In this document: piece after piece, positions 45,857 to 54,373 of the stretch | How positions within the stretch are numbered: the first letter of the stretch is position 1 | How the letters are laid out: every line of letters starts with the position of its first letter | NCBI GenBank assembly: GCA_910588545.1 | Contig: CAJUOU010000001.1 | Coordinates: 62,001 to 126,000, forward strand | Direction of reading: 5' to 3' | Origin: an uncultured Christensenellaceae bacterium | Lineage (GTDB): Bacteria > Bacillota > Clostridia > Christensenellales > UBA3700 | Length of the DNA: 64,000 nt | Notes under the pieces: model-generated | Seen by the model: only the letters and a program-made list of their open reading frames with translations | The model's database searches: none | What the model was told of the DNA's origin: nothing | Made by a program: the position numbers and the translations under genes

Positions 45857-46726
45857 ATGAAGAAGTATTTGCAAGAAAATAAGGAAATATTCGAAAAATA
45901 TTTAAAAGAAAGGTTGGACAAGTTGAATTGTGGTTATGAGCCTATTGCAACCGCTGTCAAATACGCTTTGGATGGCGGTAAAAGGATACGTCCTATTCTT
46001 TGCATTTTGGGTGCGGAGTTTATGGGCAAATCCTTTGATAGTGTAAAAGATTTGGCTTTGGGAATGGAATGTATCCACAATTATTCGCTATGTCATGATG
46101 ACTTGCCTTGTATGGATAATGACGATTTAAGACACGGAAAGCCAAGCACTCATAAAAAATTCGGCGAGGGTATGGGTGTGCTTACGGGCGATGCTCTTTT
46201 AAATTTGGCTTTCGAAATTATGCTTGACGGGGATAGGAGTTTTGTCCATTACAAAGCAGTTAACTATATTGCAAAAATGAGCGGTATATATGGTATGGTC
46301 GGTGGACAATGTATTGATATCGCTCAAGACGAATTTAGGCAAAAAAGTCTTGAGGAAGTAATAACACTAAATATGTTAAAGACCTCTTGTTTATTTAAAG
46401 CGGCTTTGGCAGGAAGTGCTATCAGCTTGGGTGCCAATGCACAAGAAATTGCAAGTCTGGAGTTGTATGCACAAAAAATAGGTTTGATATTTCAAATTGT
46501 CGACGATATCTTGGATGTCACATCTAACAGTGAAGTATTGGGGAAAAATATAAACAGCGATATAAAGGCAAACAAGACGACCTATTTATCTATCTGTGGT
46601 ATGGAAAAGGCAAAGCAAGATATAGACAATTTGGAAATCGAGGCAATTTCCGCAGTTGCAAAATATGGGGATAGAGCAGCTAAATTGATTGAACTTGCAA
46701 AATATTTAACTAACAGAAGTAAATAA
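45857..46726 (+). CDS. ispA: Farnesyl / geranylgeranyl diphosphate synthase
   Basis: A 289-residue prenyl transferase. The first Asp-rich motif is DDLPCMD at 81-87, the second DDILD at 216-220, and GGKRIRP near 40-46 binds isopentenyl diphosphate. It builds C15-C20 prenyl diphosphates for undecaprenol and quinone synthesis. It is followed by dxs, so precursor supply and chain growth are together. Confidence 0.94.
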   Translation: MKKYLQENKEIFEKYLKERLDKLNCGYEPIATAVKYALDGGKRIRPILCILGAEFMGKSFDSVKDLALGMECIHNYSLCHDDLPCMDNDDLRHGKPSTHKKFGEGMGVLTGDALLNLAFEIMLDGDRSFVHYKAVNYIAKMSGIYGMVGGQCIDIAQDEFRQKSLEEVITLNMLKTSCLFKAALAGSAISLGANAQEIASLELYAQKIGLIFQIVDDILDVTSNSEVLGKNINSDIKANKTTYLSICGMEKAKQDIDNLEIEAISAVAKYGDRAAKLIELAKYLTNRSK

Positions 46727-46741
46727 AAATACAAAAAACAC

Positions 46742-46768
46742 GTCAAAAATCGTGGGTAATTTATAAAT
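46742..46768 (+). repeat. 21-base motif upstream of dxs (copy 1)
   Basis: AAAATCGTGGGTAATTTATAA is nearly identical (20/21) to 50010-50030 before recN. It lies about 20 bases before the dxs ATG. Confidence 0.6.
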
Positions 46769-46788
46769 AGAGTAGTAAAAGAGGGGAT

Positions 46789-48654
46789 ATGTTGTTAAAA
46801 GATATAAAACAGCCGCAAGACATAAAGCATTTGGATATAGACGAACTTTACAGTCTTGCAAAGGAAATCAGACAAAAAATTTTAAATACCGTAATGGAAA
46901 CAGGAGGGCATTTGGCAAGCTCGCTTGGTGCTGTTGAAATTATCTTGGCAATGCACTATTGCTTTGATTGTCCTAATGATAAATTTGTTTTTGATGTAGG
47001 TCATCAATGTTATGCCCACAAACTGCTTACGGGCAGATATGAGCAGTTTGATACCCTAAGGCAATTTGGTGGTATGGCGGGATTCCCTAAAATCAACGAA
47101 TCAGTGTACGATGCGGCAAACACAGGACATTCCAGCACAAGTATATCATTGGCTTGTGGTTTGAGCAGGGCTTTATGGCAGGAAAATTCCCCTAATCTAA
47201 CTGTTTCGGTAATAGGCGACGGAGCGCTTACGGGAGGACTTGCTTACGAGGCACTTAACGATTGCATTAACTTAAAGAAAAAACAAATCATTATTTTAAA
47301 CGATAACTCCATGTCCATTTCGGAAAATGTAGGAAGTACTGCAAAATATTTGCTAAAGCTTCACACTTCCAATTATTACAACAGGATTAAAGCAAAAGCA
47401 TTTAACATTGTAAGGGGCTTTCGCATAGACAACACCGACCCTGCAATGAGGTTTTTGTACAAGGCAAAAAACAGTGTTAAATATTTTTTGCAAGGCGGTA
47501 TGCCTTTTGAACAATTTGGTATAAGGTATTTCGGACCTATTGACGGACACGATTTGGAAGACTTAATAAATGTATTGGAAGTCGCAAAAAAAGAAAATGA
47601 AAGCTGCATAATTCACGTGGTTACCAAAAAAGGCTATGGATTTAAAGAGGCGGAGGACGACCCCGCTAAATACCATGGTTACAGTCCAAGCAAACCTAAC
47701 AGCAACGCAAACAGCAGTGTAAGTTTTTCGGATGGATTTGGCGAAAGTATGAAAAACCTTGCAAGCAGTAACAACAAAGTTTATGCCGTTACGGCAGCAA
47801 TGCGTGAGGGGACAGGGCTTTTGAGTTATTCCGAAATGTTTCCGCAAAGGTTTTGTGATGTCGGCATTGCAGAGGGCCATGCAACAACTATGTGCGCAGG
47901 TCTTGCTTTAGGTGGATATAAGCCGTATTTTGCAGTTTATTCTTCCTTTTTGCAAAGGGCGTATGACAATTTGATTCACGATGTTTGTTTGCAAGATTTA
48001 CCTGTAACTTTTTGTATTGACAGGGCAGGTATTGTTCCAAACGACGGCGAGACTCATCAGGGCATTTACGATGTCAATTTTATGAGGTTAATACCAAATA
48101 TGACTATAATCGCTCCTAAAAATGTGGAGGAGTTGGACGCTGCATTAAAATGGTCGCTTGATTTTAAACATCCGCTTGCAATAAGATATCCTAAAGGCAG
48201 CGTAAAAACAGCAAGCCCTGTAATGCCTATTGAGATTGGTAAATGGGATGTCATCAAAAAATCGAATAGTCCGCTTGTATTGCTTGCGGCAGGGGCAGTT
48301 ATGGTTGAACAAGCCTTGATGGCAAGTGAAATGCTTAAGGAAAAAGGCATTTTTGCCGAAGTCGTAAACTGCAGATTTATAAAACCGCTTGATAATGATT
48401 ATTTGAATACTTTGGAAGGTAAATTGGTGTTTACATTGGAGGATAACCAACTTGCAGGCGGTTTTGGTAGCGGAGTTTTGGAGTATTGCAGCGATAACAA
48501 TATCCCCGTAAAGATTATAAGACTTGCGATAAACGAGCAGTTTTTAACTCACGGCTCAACAAAAGAATTGTTAAAGTTGACCGAGCTTGATGCCGAAAGC
48601 ATTGCAGATAAGTGCGAAAAACTGTTTAAAGAGTTTAAGGAGAGCAATTTATGA
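46789..48654 (+). CDS. dxs: 1-deoxy-D-xylulose-5-phosphate synthase
   Basis: A 621-residue thiamine-diphosphate enzyme, first step of the MEP isoprenoid pathway. The substrate region FDVGHQCYAHKLLTGR lies near 64-79; the ThDP/Mg motif is GDGALTGGLAYEA(...)NDNSMSISEN near 143-185; the transketolase pyrimidine domain contains GIAEGHATTM and DRAGIVPNDGETHQG. GAGGGG lies five bases before the ATG. It overlaps nadK by four bases. Confidence 0.96.
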   Translation: MLLKDIKQPQDIKHLDIDELYSLAKEIRQKILNTVMETGGHLASSLGAVEIILAMHYCFDCPNDKFVFDVGHQCYAHKLLTGRYEQFDTLRQFGGMAGFPKINESVYDAANTGHSSTSISLACGLSRALWQENSPNLTVSVIGDGALTGGLAYEALNDCINLKKKQIIILNDNSMSISENVGSTAKYLLKLHTSNYYNRIKAKAFNIVRGFRIDNTDPAMRFLYKAKNSVKYFLQGGMPFEQFGIRYFGPIDGHDLEDLINVLEVAKKENESCIIHVVTKKGYGFKEAEDDPAKYHGYSPSKPNSNANSSVSFSDGFGESMKNLASSNNKVYAVTAAMREGTGLLSYSEMFPQRFCDVGIAEGHATTMCAGLALGGYKPYFAVYSSFLQRAYDNLIHDVCLQDLPVTFCIDRAGIVPNDGETHQGIYDVNFMRLIPNMTIIAPKNVEELDAALKWSLDFKHPLAIRYPKGSVKTASPVMPIEIGKWDVIKKSNSPLVLLAAGAVMVEQALMASEMLKEKGIFAEVVNCRFIKPLDNDYLNTLEGKLVFTLEDNQLAGGFGSGVLEYCSDNNIPVKIIRLAINEQFLTHGSTKELLKLTELDAESIADKCEKLFKEFKESNL

Positions 48655-49505
48655 AAGTAGGCATTTATGTCAACACAAACCGAGACTTAGGTTGCGAAAC
48701 AGCTAAAAAATTTATTGACATTTTTCAGCGCAAAGGTGTCGAGGTTTTTGTTGTAAAAGGTGCGGAAGATTTTATAAATTTGCCATGTTATACGCTTGAA
48801 TATATTGCAAAGTTCTCGGATATTTTGATAGTTTTCGGTGGGGACGGAACAATGCTTTCCGTTGCAAGACGGGTTGTCAAAAACGACATTGCCTTGCTAG
48901 GTGTAAATAAAGGCAAACTCGGTTTTTTAACCGAGTGCGAGGACAATGACTCGGAAAAAGTAATAGACAGATTGCTAGCCGGGGACTTTTTTGTGGAAGA
49001 GCGAACAATGCTCAAAGTCAATATCGGACAAGATAGTTACCTTGCATTGAATGAGGTAAGTGTTTCAAGACTTATGTCTAAGCGTACGATTGATGTTTCT
49101 ATTGAAGTTGACGGGGGACTTTGTGACATTGTAAGTGGCGACGGTGTAATAATAAGTACTCCGACAGGGTCGACTGCTTATGCAATGAGTTGTGGGGGTG
49201 CAATTTTAAGCCCGGATGTCAAGGCAATAGGCATAACTGCAATTTGTCCGCATAGCTTAAATTCCCGCCCAATGGTCGTAAGCGACCAAAGTAAAGTGCG
49301 ACTTACCCCGCATAATTGCAATGTGAACGATTTGGTTGTTTGTATTGACGGGGAGTGTGTTGCACCACACGGCGAAAATCTTGTGGTAAATGTGGAAAAA
49401 AGCGAGTGTACAACAAAGTTGATAAGGCTTAACAATAAAAATTTTTACAGTAAACTAATACAAAAAATGTCTGTATGGAATAAATTAGGGGGAGATAAGA
49501 TATGA
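48651..49505 (+). CDS. nadK: NAD kinase
   Basis: A 284-residue enzyme making NADP from NAD. The signature GGDGTML is at 63-69, and LALNEVSVSR and TPTGSTAYAMSCGGAI lie in the centre of the chain. It overlaps dxs and argR by four bases each, a tight dxs-nadK-argR-recN order known in Clostridia. Confidence 0.95.
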   Translation: MKVGIYVNTNRDLGCETAKKFIDIFQRKGVEVFVVKGAEDFINLPCYTLEYIAKFSDILIVFGGDGTMLSVARRVVKNDIALLGVNKGKLGFLTECEDNDSEKVIDRLLAGDFFVEERTMLKVNIGQDSYLALNEVSVSRLMSKRTIDVSIEVDGGLCDIVSGDGVIISTPTGSTAYAMSCGGAILSPDVKAIGITAICPHSLNSRPMVVSDQSKVRLTPHNCNVNDLVVCIDGECVAPHGENLVVNVEKSECTTKLIRLNNKNFYSKLIQKMSVWNKLGGDKI

Positions 49506-49954
49506 AAAGGAACAAAAGACAGCTGAAATTAATCGAAATCATTAATAATCAAGATGTGGAAACTCAAGGGGAACTTATGGAACTTTTGAGTGCAGCGGGT
49601 TTTCCAACCACTCAAGCTACTATATCGCGCGATATAAATGACTTAGGGATTTTGAAAACTCTTACCCCAAGCAAAAGGTACAAATATGTTTGTCCGCCTG
49701 ACGAAAAGGAGAATATGACAAACAAATATAACAATTTGTTTAAGGAAGCTGTTTTGTCAATACGTTCTGCACAAAACATAATTGTGGTAAAAACCATTAT
49801 CGGCTCGGCAAACAGTGCTGCGGCATTTATAGATAATTTGAATATAACGGAGATTATCGGAACACTTGCGGGCGACGATACAATTTTGCTTGTAGTGGTT
49901 GACGAATATTCTGCTGAAATGGTAAAAAGAAAATTGAATGCCTATCTTCAATAA
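49502..49954 (+). CDS. argR: Arginine repressor ArgR/AhrC
   Basis: A 150-residue regulator of arginine metabolism. The N-terminal winged helix has KLIEIINNQDVETQGELMELL and TQATISRDINDLGI; the C-terminal hexamer/arginine domain contains GSANSAAAFIDNL near 99-111 and GTLAGDDTILLVV near 118-130. The last gene of the dxs-nadK-argR overlap block. Confidence 0.95.
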   Translation: MKRNKRQLKLIEIINNQDVETQGELMELLSAAGFPTTQATISRDINDLGILKTLTPSKRYKYVCPPDEKENMTNKYNNLFKEAVLSIRSAQNIIVVKTIIGSANSAAAFIDNLNITEIIGTLAGDDTILLVVVDEYSAEMVKRKLNAYLQ

Positions 49955-50009
49955 GTTCGCATAATGTAACTTTATATTTTGAATAGTTAGTTTTAATAAA
50001 AAACAGCCG

Positions 50010-50030
50010 AAAATCGGGGGTAATTTATAA
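50010..50030 (+). repeat. 21-base motif upstream of recN (copy 2)
   Basis: AAAATCGGGGGTAATTTATAA, 20/21 match to the motif before dxs, about 25 bases before the recN ATG. Confidence 0.6.
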
Positions 50031-50054
50031 TTTAACCGTGTTAAGGGGGTGTCT

Positions 50055-51755
50055 ATGTTACGTACACTTACAATTAATAATATAGCTTTGATATCTTTTG
50101 CGGAGATAGATTTTGCAAAGGGGCTTAATATTTTGACAGGCGAAACGGGTGCAGGTAAATCTATTATTATAGATTCCCTAAATTTTGTTTTGGGAGAAAG
50201 AGCGGATAAAACTTTAATACGAAACGGCGAGAGTGAGGCTTTGGTCGAGGCGGAGTTTGACGAAATAAATTTGCCTACTCAAAAGATTTTACAAGAGTAT
50301 GAAATCGATTTCGAAGACGGCCTTATCTTGTCACGAAAAATGACCGAGGATGGTAAAAATGTTTGCCGCATAAACGGTATGAAAGTAACTGTAAGTGCTT
50401 TAAAAAATATAGCATCTTCTTTGGTTGATATATATGGTCAGCACGAAAACAGCGTTTTGCTAAACAGTGACAATCATATAGATATTTTGGATAATTTTAT
50501 TGGAGAGAATATTCAGCTTGCAAAACAGGAATATTTGACCGCTTATAAAAATTTTAGGCAAATAAAAGCAAAATTGAGTGAATACAATAAAATGACAGAT
50601 GTCGATATACGTGTTGAGATTTTACAAAAACAATTACAGGAAATCAATGATGCAAACATTGCAATCGGCGAAGAAGAAGAGTTGCAAAAAAGATGCGATA
50701 TGTACGAAAATGCTGAAGATATCGTTCGTGCCTCTAACAATGCTTACACTTTGCTTAATGGAGATATGGAAAACAACGCTTGCGATAATATTTACACCGC
50801 AATAAAAGAACTTGGAAATATCGAAGAGTTCGACAGCAACATAAAGGGCTATATTTCAAGGCTTGATGAGGCAAGGATAGAAATTGCAGATATTGCTTCT
50901 AGTATTGAAAGTATAAGTAATGGCGTAAGTGTGGATGAGTACGAGGCTCAAAGGGATATTTCAAGATTACATACCATACATAATATTGAGGGGAAATATG
51001 GAGATAGTGAGGAAAAAGTCCTTGCTTACCGTGATAAAATTGCTTTAGAAGTTGACGAATTGTCTAACTATAGCTTTATGCTTGAAAAACTGACCAATGA
51101 TTACAATATCGCTTTGGATATTTTGGAACAAAAAGGCATTGATTTGAGTGACGTTAGGAAAAATTATGCAAAGCAGTTTGAAAAATTGGTTATAACGGAA
51201 CTTAAAGAATTAGGAATGCCAAACACAGGTTTTGAGGTGGATATTGTTACCTATAACGATATTGAAACTATTGCAAATAAAGCAGGTAGCAATGGTATTG
51301 ATATTGTAGAGTTTTTGATTTCTCCAAACTTAGGCGAGCCGCTAAAACCTTTAAAGAAAGTCATAAGCGGTGGCGAAATGAGCAGATTTATGCTGGCAAT
51401 CAAAAAAATTACCGCCCAAATCGACGGCGTTAATGTTATGGTATTTGATGAGATTGATACAGGCATAAGCGGTAAAATCGCACAAGTAGTGGCAAATAAA
51501 TTGTACGATATTTCTAACAGCAAACAAGTGCTTGCCGTTACGCACTTGCCACAGCTTGCATCAATGGCAGATGCTCACTATCTAATAGAAAAAACAACCG
51601 ATAATTTGCGCACAAATACTAATGTTAAGTTGCTTAACAGCAATCAATCCGCTTTTGAAATCGCTAAAATGATTGATGGTATAAGTGCAAGTGAATCTGC
51701 GGTTTTGCACGCAAGCAAATTGATAGAAATTGCAAATGAATATAAATCAAAATAA
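50055..51755 (+). CDS. recN: DNA repair protein RecN
   Basis: A 566-residue SMC-like ATPase for double-strand break repair. Walker A is GETGAGKS at 29-36; long coiled-coil regions span about 155-360; the signature region VISGGEMSRFMLAIK and Walker B MVFDEIDTGISG lie near 440-473; VLAVTHLPQLASMA follows. The ATG after AAGGGGG is preferred over a GTG two codons earlier. Confidence 0.95.
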   Translation: MLRTLTINNIALISFAEIDFAKGLNILTGETGAGKSIIIDSLNFVLGERADKTLIRNGESEALVEAEFDEINLPTQKILQEYEIDFEDGLILSRKMTEDGKNVCRINGMKVTVSALKNIASSLVDIYGQHENSVLLNSDNHIDILDNFIGENIQLAKQEYLTAYKNFRQIKAKLSEYNKMTDVDIRVEILQKQLQEINDANIAIGEEEELQKRCDMYENAEDIVRASNNAYTLLNGDMENNACDNIYTAIKELGNIEEFDSNIKGYISRLDEARIEIADIASSIESISNGVSVDEYEAQRDISRLHTIHNIEGKYGDSEEKVLAYRDKIALEVDELSNYSFMLEKLTNDYNIALDILEQKGIDLSDVRKNYAKQFEKLVITELKELGMPNTGFEVDIVTYNDIETIANKAGSNGIDIVEFLISPNLGEPLKPLKKVISGGEMSRFMLAIKKITAQIDGVNVMVFDEIDTGISGKIAQVVANKLYDISNSKQVLAVTHLPQLASMADAHYLIEKTTDNLRTNTNVKLLNSNQSAFEIAKMIDGISASESAVLHASKLIEIANEYKSK

Positions 51756-51890
51756 ATGATATCGCAAAAACTAAATTTCCATTAATTTTTAATATTTAAA
51801 ACGGAAAAATAGCTTTACATTTACCATTTTGTTATGCTATACTAATGATAAATTAATTATTGATTATATACATAAAAATAACAAATTTAA

Positions 51891-51919
51891 TTGCATAGTA
51901 ATTTGTATTTTCATATACT
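51891..51919 (+). promoter_or_regulatory. candidate promoter of tRNA-Thr
   Basis: TTGCAT (51891-51896), a 17-base spacer and TATACT (51914-51919). A second pair, TTTACA (51814-51819) and TATACT (51838-51843), lies further up. Confidence 0.45.
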
Positions 51920-51995
51920 AAATAAAAACTGAATTAAAAATATATCTAATTACTACGCTTATTAATATTTATAATAAAACATTAAATAATAATTT

Positions 51996-52071
51996 GCTAC
52001 TATGGCTCAGTCGGTAGAGCAGCTCACTCGTAATGAGCAGGTCGGCGGTTCGATTCCGCCTAGTAGCTCCA
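51996..52071 (+). tRNA. tRNA-Thr (anticodon CGT)
   Basis: A 76-base cloverleaf with encoded CCA. The acceptor stem is GCTACTA with TAGTAGC, the D arm GCTC/GAGC, the anticodon loop CTCGTAA with anticodon CGT, and the T arm GGCGG-TTCGATT-CCGCC. It reads ACG threonine codons. Confidence 0.95.
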
Positions 52072-52107
52072 TAACAAATAGAACGCAGTTAGCGTTCTAT
52101 TTGTTAT
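52071..52107 (+). terminator. 16-bp hairpin after tRNA-Thr (copy 1)
   Basis: ATAACAAATAGAACGC pairs perfectly with GCGTTCTATTTGTTAT around AGTTA. It starts at the A of the encoded CCA. An identical 37-base copy lies at 52222-52258. Confidence 0.85.
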
Positions 52108-52221
52108 TAAGAGACTAAGCATAACCGCTGGCAAGCTGCTCATTAAAAATGGGGTCCCCGAAAAACGTATATTTTTGGGGTGGGAAAAGGTCGGCGGTTC
52201 GATTCCGCTAGAGTAAGCTCC
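52108..52221 (+). pseudogene. decayed tRNA-Thr copy 1
   Basis: A degenerate repeat of the tRNA. It keeps GCTCATTAA (left anticodon stem), a 20-base identical T-arm stretch (52189-52208) and a 3' end GTAAGCTCCA, but the anticodon region has been replaced by a 45-base hairpin insert (CCCCGAAAAAC...GTTTTTGGGG-type). It cannot form a normal tRNA. Confidence 0.65.
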
Positions 52222-52258
52222 ATAACAAATAGAACGCAGTTAGCGTTCTATTTGTTAT
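52222..52258 (+). repeat. 16-bp hairpin, exact copy 2
   Basis: Identical to 52071-52107, 151 bases downstream, right after the first decayed tRNA copy. Confidence 0.85.
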
Positions 52259-52369
52259 TAAGCATATAAGAAGACGTTGGGAACATGCTCATTAAATCGG
52301 GGATAAAAAACTGAAAGATTTTTTTGTGGGAAAAGGTCGACGGGTCGATTCCGCTAGAGTAAGCTCCAC
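52259..52369 (+). pseudogene. decayed tRNA-Thr copy 2
   Basis: Same architecture as copy 1: GCTCATTAAA, an AT hairpin insert, GTGGGAAAAGG, a mutated T arm (52335-52354) and CTAGAGTAAGCTCCA. More diverged than copy 1. Confidence 0.6.
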
Positions 52370-52590
52370 CATGATATACTTAAAATGTATACACAAACTT
52401 CGGCTATGTGTGACATTTTGTATGCAAAATCCCTATTAGAGCATTTTGTCAGTTGCTTTTTTCGTGCAACATAACGCTTGCCACTAGGGGATATGATTGC
52501 TCATTGTTTTGCTCTTCCCAATGTTGAGTATGATACAAAAAATTTTTTGCTACTCATTGCACGAAAAGGAGAGTAATCTAAATAAAAAAT
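52370..52590. other. gene-free stretch with an inverted repeat
   Basis: No gene was recognised. TTTTCGTGCAA (52459-52469) and TTGCACGAAAA (52557-52567) are inverted, 87 bases apart. The 12 bases TTCGTGCAACAT also occur in the hairpin array near 6541. A minus-strand reading frame is interrupted by a stop and resembles nothing known. Confidence 0.4.
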
Positions 52591-52618
52591 AAAAGCAGAC
52601 GAGTGTCTGCTTTTATTT
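52588..52618. terminator. terminator of the queuosine operon
   Basis: AAAAGCAGAC (52591-52600) pairs with GTCTGCTTTT (52605-52614) around GAGT. It overlaps the last bases of queF on the minus strand. Confidence 0.85.
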
Positions 52619-53108
52619 ATCTGTTGTCAATTTTTTCGGGATACATATCGTGGCACGAAAGTCTGTTCCAAGCTACCTGTTCCCACTTGGTTCCCTTTTT
52701 GCCATAGTTACAATATGGGTCTATGGAAATTCCGCCACGTGGCAGAAATTTGCCCCAAACTTCGATATATGCGGGATCCATCAAATCAATTAGGTCGTTC
52801 ATAATTATGTTAACGCAGTCTTCGTGGAAATCGCCACGATTTCTGAATCCAAATAAATACAGCTTTAAAGATTTGCTTTCAACCATTTTTTCGCATGGTA
52901 CGTACGAAATGTATAATGTGGCAAAATCTGGTTGACCTGTAATTGGGCAAAGACTTGTGAATTCGGGGCAGTTGAACTTTACGAAATAGTCCCTTTCAGG
53001 ATGTTTATTTGCAAATGTTTCCAAAACGGACGGGTCGTAAGTCTGCGGATATTTCGTGTTGCTATTACCGAGCAATGTAATGCCTTCGTTCTGTTTTTCT
53101 CTTGACAT
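52617..53108 (-). CDS. queF: NADPH-dependent 7-cyano-7-deazaguanine reductase QueF
   Basis: A 163-residue enzyme that reduces preQ0 to preQ1. The nucleophile Cys54 is in SLCPITGQPDFA; the NADPH and substrate part ESKSLKLYLFGFRNRGDFHEDCVN follows. It is the short unimodular type. The last gene of the operon; it starts right after queC. Confidence 0.96.
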   Translation of the reverse strand: MSREKQNEGITLLGNSNTKYPQTYDPSVLETFANKHPERDYFVKFNCPEFTSLCPITGQPDFATLYISYVPCEKMVESKSLKLYLFGFRNRGDFHEDCVNIIMNDLIDLMDPAYIEVWGKFLPRGGISIDPYCNYGKKGTKWEQVAWNRLSCHDMYPEKIDNR

Positions 53109-53109
53109 A

Positions 53110-53796
53110 TTATTCTCCTTTTATTGCCGGGTCTTCGATTTGGTTGGCTTTAAATGCATCGGCACGGTCGCGACAGGTGGCACATACGCCGCAAGGTTTT
53201 TCGCCGCCCGAATAACAGCTCCAGGTAAATTTATATGGAACGCCGAGTTCAAGCCCTTTTTTTATTACCTGCGATTTGTTAAAGTTTACAAAAGGTGCAA
53301 GAATTTTAAGTTGTCCACCGCTACCGGTATAAATAGCTTCGTTCATAGCGGAATTGAACTTTTCACTGCAATCGGGATAAGCATTGCCAGCCGCATCGTC
53401 GCTGTGGGCACCATAATAAATTACTTCGCACCCGTGCGATAGTGCGACGCTTGCCGCTACCGAAAGAAATAGTCCGTTCCTGAAAGGGACGTAGGTTGAA
53501 ACGGGTTTACCTCCTGTTACAGAAAGCTGTTCGGCATAGCTTTGTAAGGGTATATCATTGGGAGACTCCGCCAAAAGTGAACAGTCAGAACCTTCAAATA
53601 TGACTGAAAGGTCAAGCCGTTTTAAAGCAACACCATAAAAGTCAGCAACTTTTTGTGCAGCATCAAGTTCTTTACTGTGTGTTTGACCATAGTAAACGGA
53701 AAGGGCAGAAACTTCTGCTACGCCGTATTTCTGAACAGCTAGTCCTAGACAAGTTGCACTGTCTACGCCGCCGCTTAATAATACAAGTGCTTTCAT
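53110..53796 (-). CDS. queC: 7-cyano-7-deazaguanine synthase QueC
   Basis: A 228-residue ATP-dependent enzyme making preQ0 from CDG. The PP-loop LLSGGVDSAT is at 6-15; the C-terminal zinc site CYSGGEKPCGVCATCRDR holds four cysteines. It overlaps folE by four bases. Confidence 0.96.
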   Translation of the reverse strand: MKALVLLSGGVDSATCLGLAVQKYGVAEVSALSVYYGQTHSKELDAAQKVADFYGVALKRLDLSVIFEGSDCSLLAESPNDIPLQSYAEQLSVTGGKPVSTYVPFRNGLFLSVAASVALSHGCEVIYYGAHSDDAAGNAYPDCSEKFNSAMNEAIYTGSGGQLKILAPFVNFNKSQVIKKGLELGVPYKFTWSCYSGGEKPCGVCATCRDRADAFKANQIEDPAIKGE

Positions 53797-54365
53797 ATTT
53801 TAACCTCCAAAAGATTTTGCAATGAAATGTCGTCTTTGAACGCACCGAAGTAAGTTTTGGTAATCGTTTTTGACGAAACGTTTTTTATCCCGCGGGAAGT
53901 CATACAACTGTGGCAGCCTTCTATTCTTACACCCACATCGGGAGATAAAGCCGCAATTGAAATTATTTCGGCAATATCCTGTCCCAGACGCTCTTGTAAT
54001 TGTAGTCGCTTTGCTGCCATATCGCAGATTCGTGCGATTTTGCTTAGTCCCAAAACTCTGCCGTGAGGGACATACGCCACATCGACTTTCATATCGTACA
54101 TAAGTGCCATATGATGCTCGCAATAGCTGAACACGCTTATGTCCTTTACAACCACTGCACCGCCTAAATTTTGGTTGGATGATACTTCAAAAGTTTTTCC
54201 GAACATTTCGGCGATTTCTTGATTGGTGTATTTTATACCTTCAAAAGCTTCTTCGTACATTCGTGCTACGCGGGCGGGTGTTTCTCGTAGACCTTCTCTG
54301 TCGGGGTCTTCGCCTATGGCTACCAATAACCCACGGATATGTTTTTCTATTTCTTTAATATCCAT
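53793..54365 (-). CDS. folE: GTP cyclohydrolase I
   Basis: A 190-residue enzyme that makes dihydroneopterin triphosphate, feeding the que pathway here. DREGLRETPARVARMYEE opens the core; zinc ligands are Cys in YCEHHMAL and CHSCMTSRG. It sits inside the que operon, which supports a dedicated role for preQ1. Confidence 0.95.
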   Translation of the reverse strand: MDIKEIEKHIRGLLVAIGEDPDREGLRETPARVARMYEEAFEGIKYTNQEIAEMFGKTFEVSSNQNLGGAVVVKDISVFSYCEHHMALMYDMKVDVAYVPHGRVLGLSKIARICDMAAKRLQLQERLGQDIAEIISIAALSPDVGVRIEGCHSCMTSRGIKNVSSKTITKTYFGAFKDDISLQNLLEVKI

Positions 54366-54373
54366 ACTTTCTC

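Noticed and set aside
51996..52369. two additional functional tRNAs in the array
   Set aside because: The copies lack an intact acceptor stem and anticodon arm.
52370..52560. minus-strand protein-like frame beside the tRNA array
   Set aside because: It has an in-frame stop and no similarity that I recognise.
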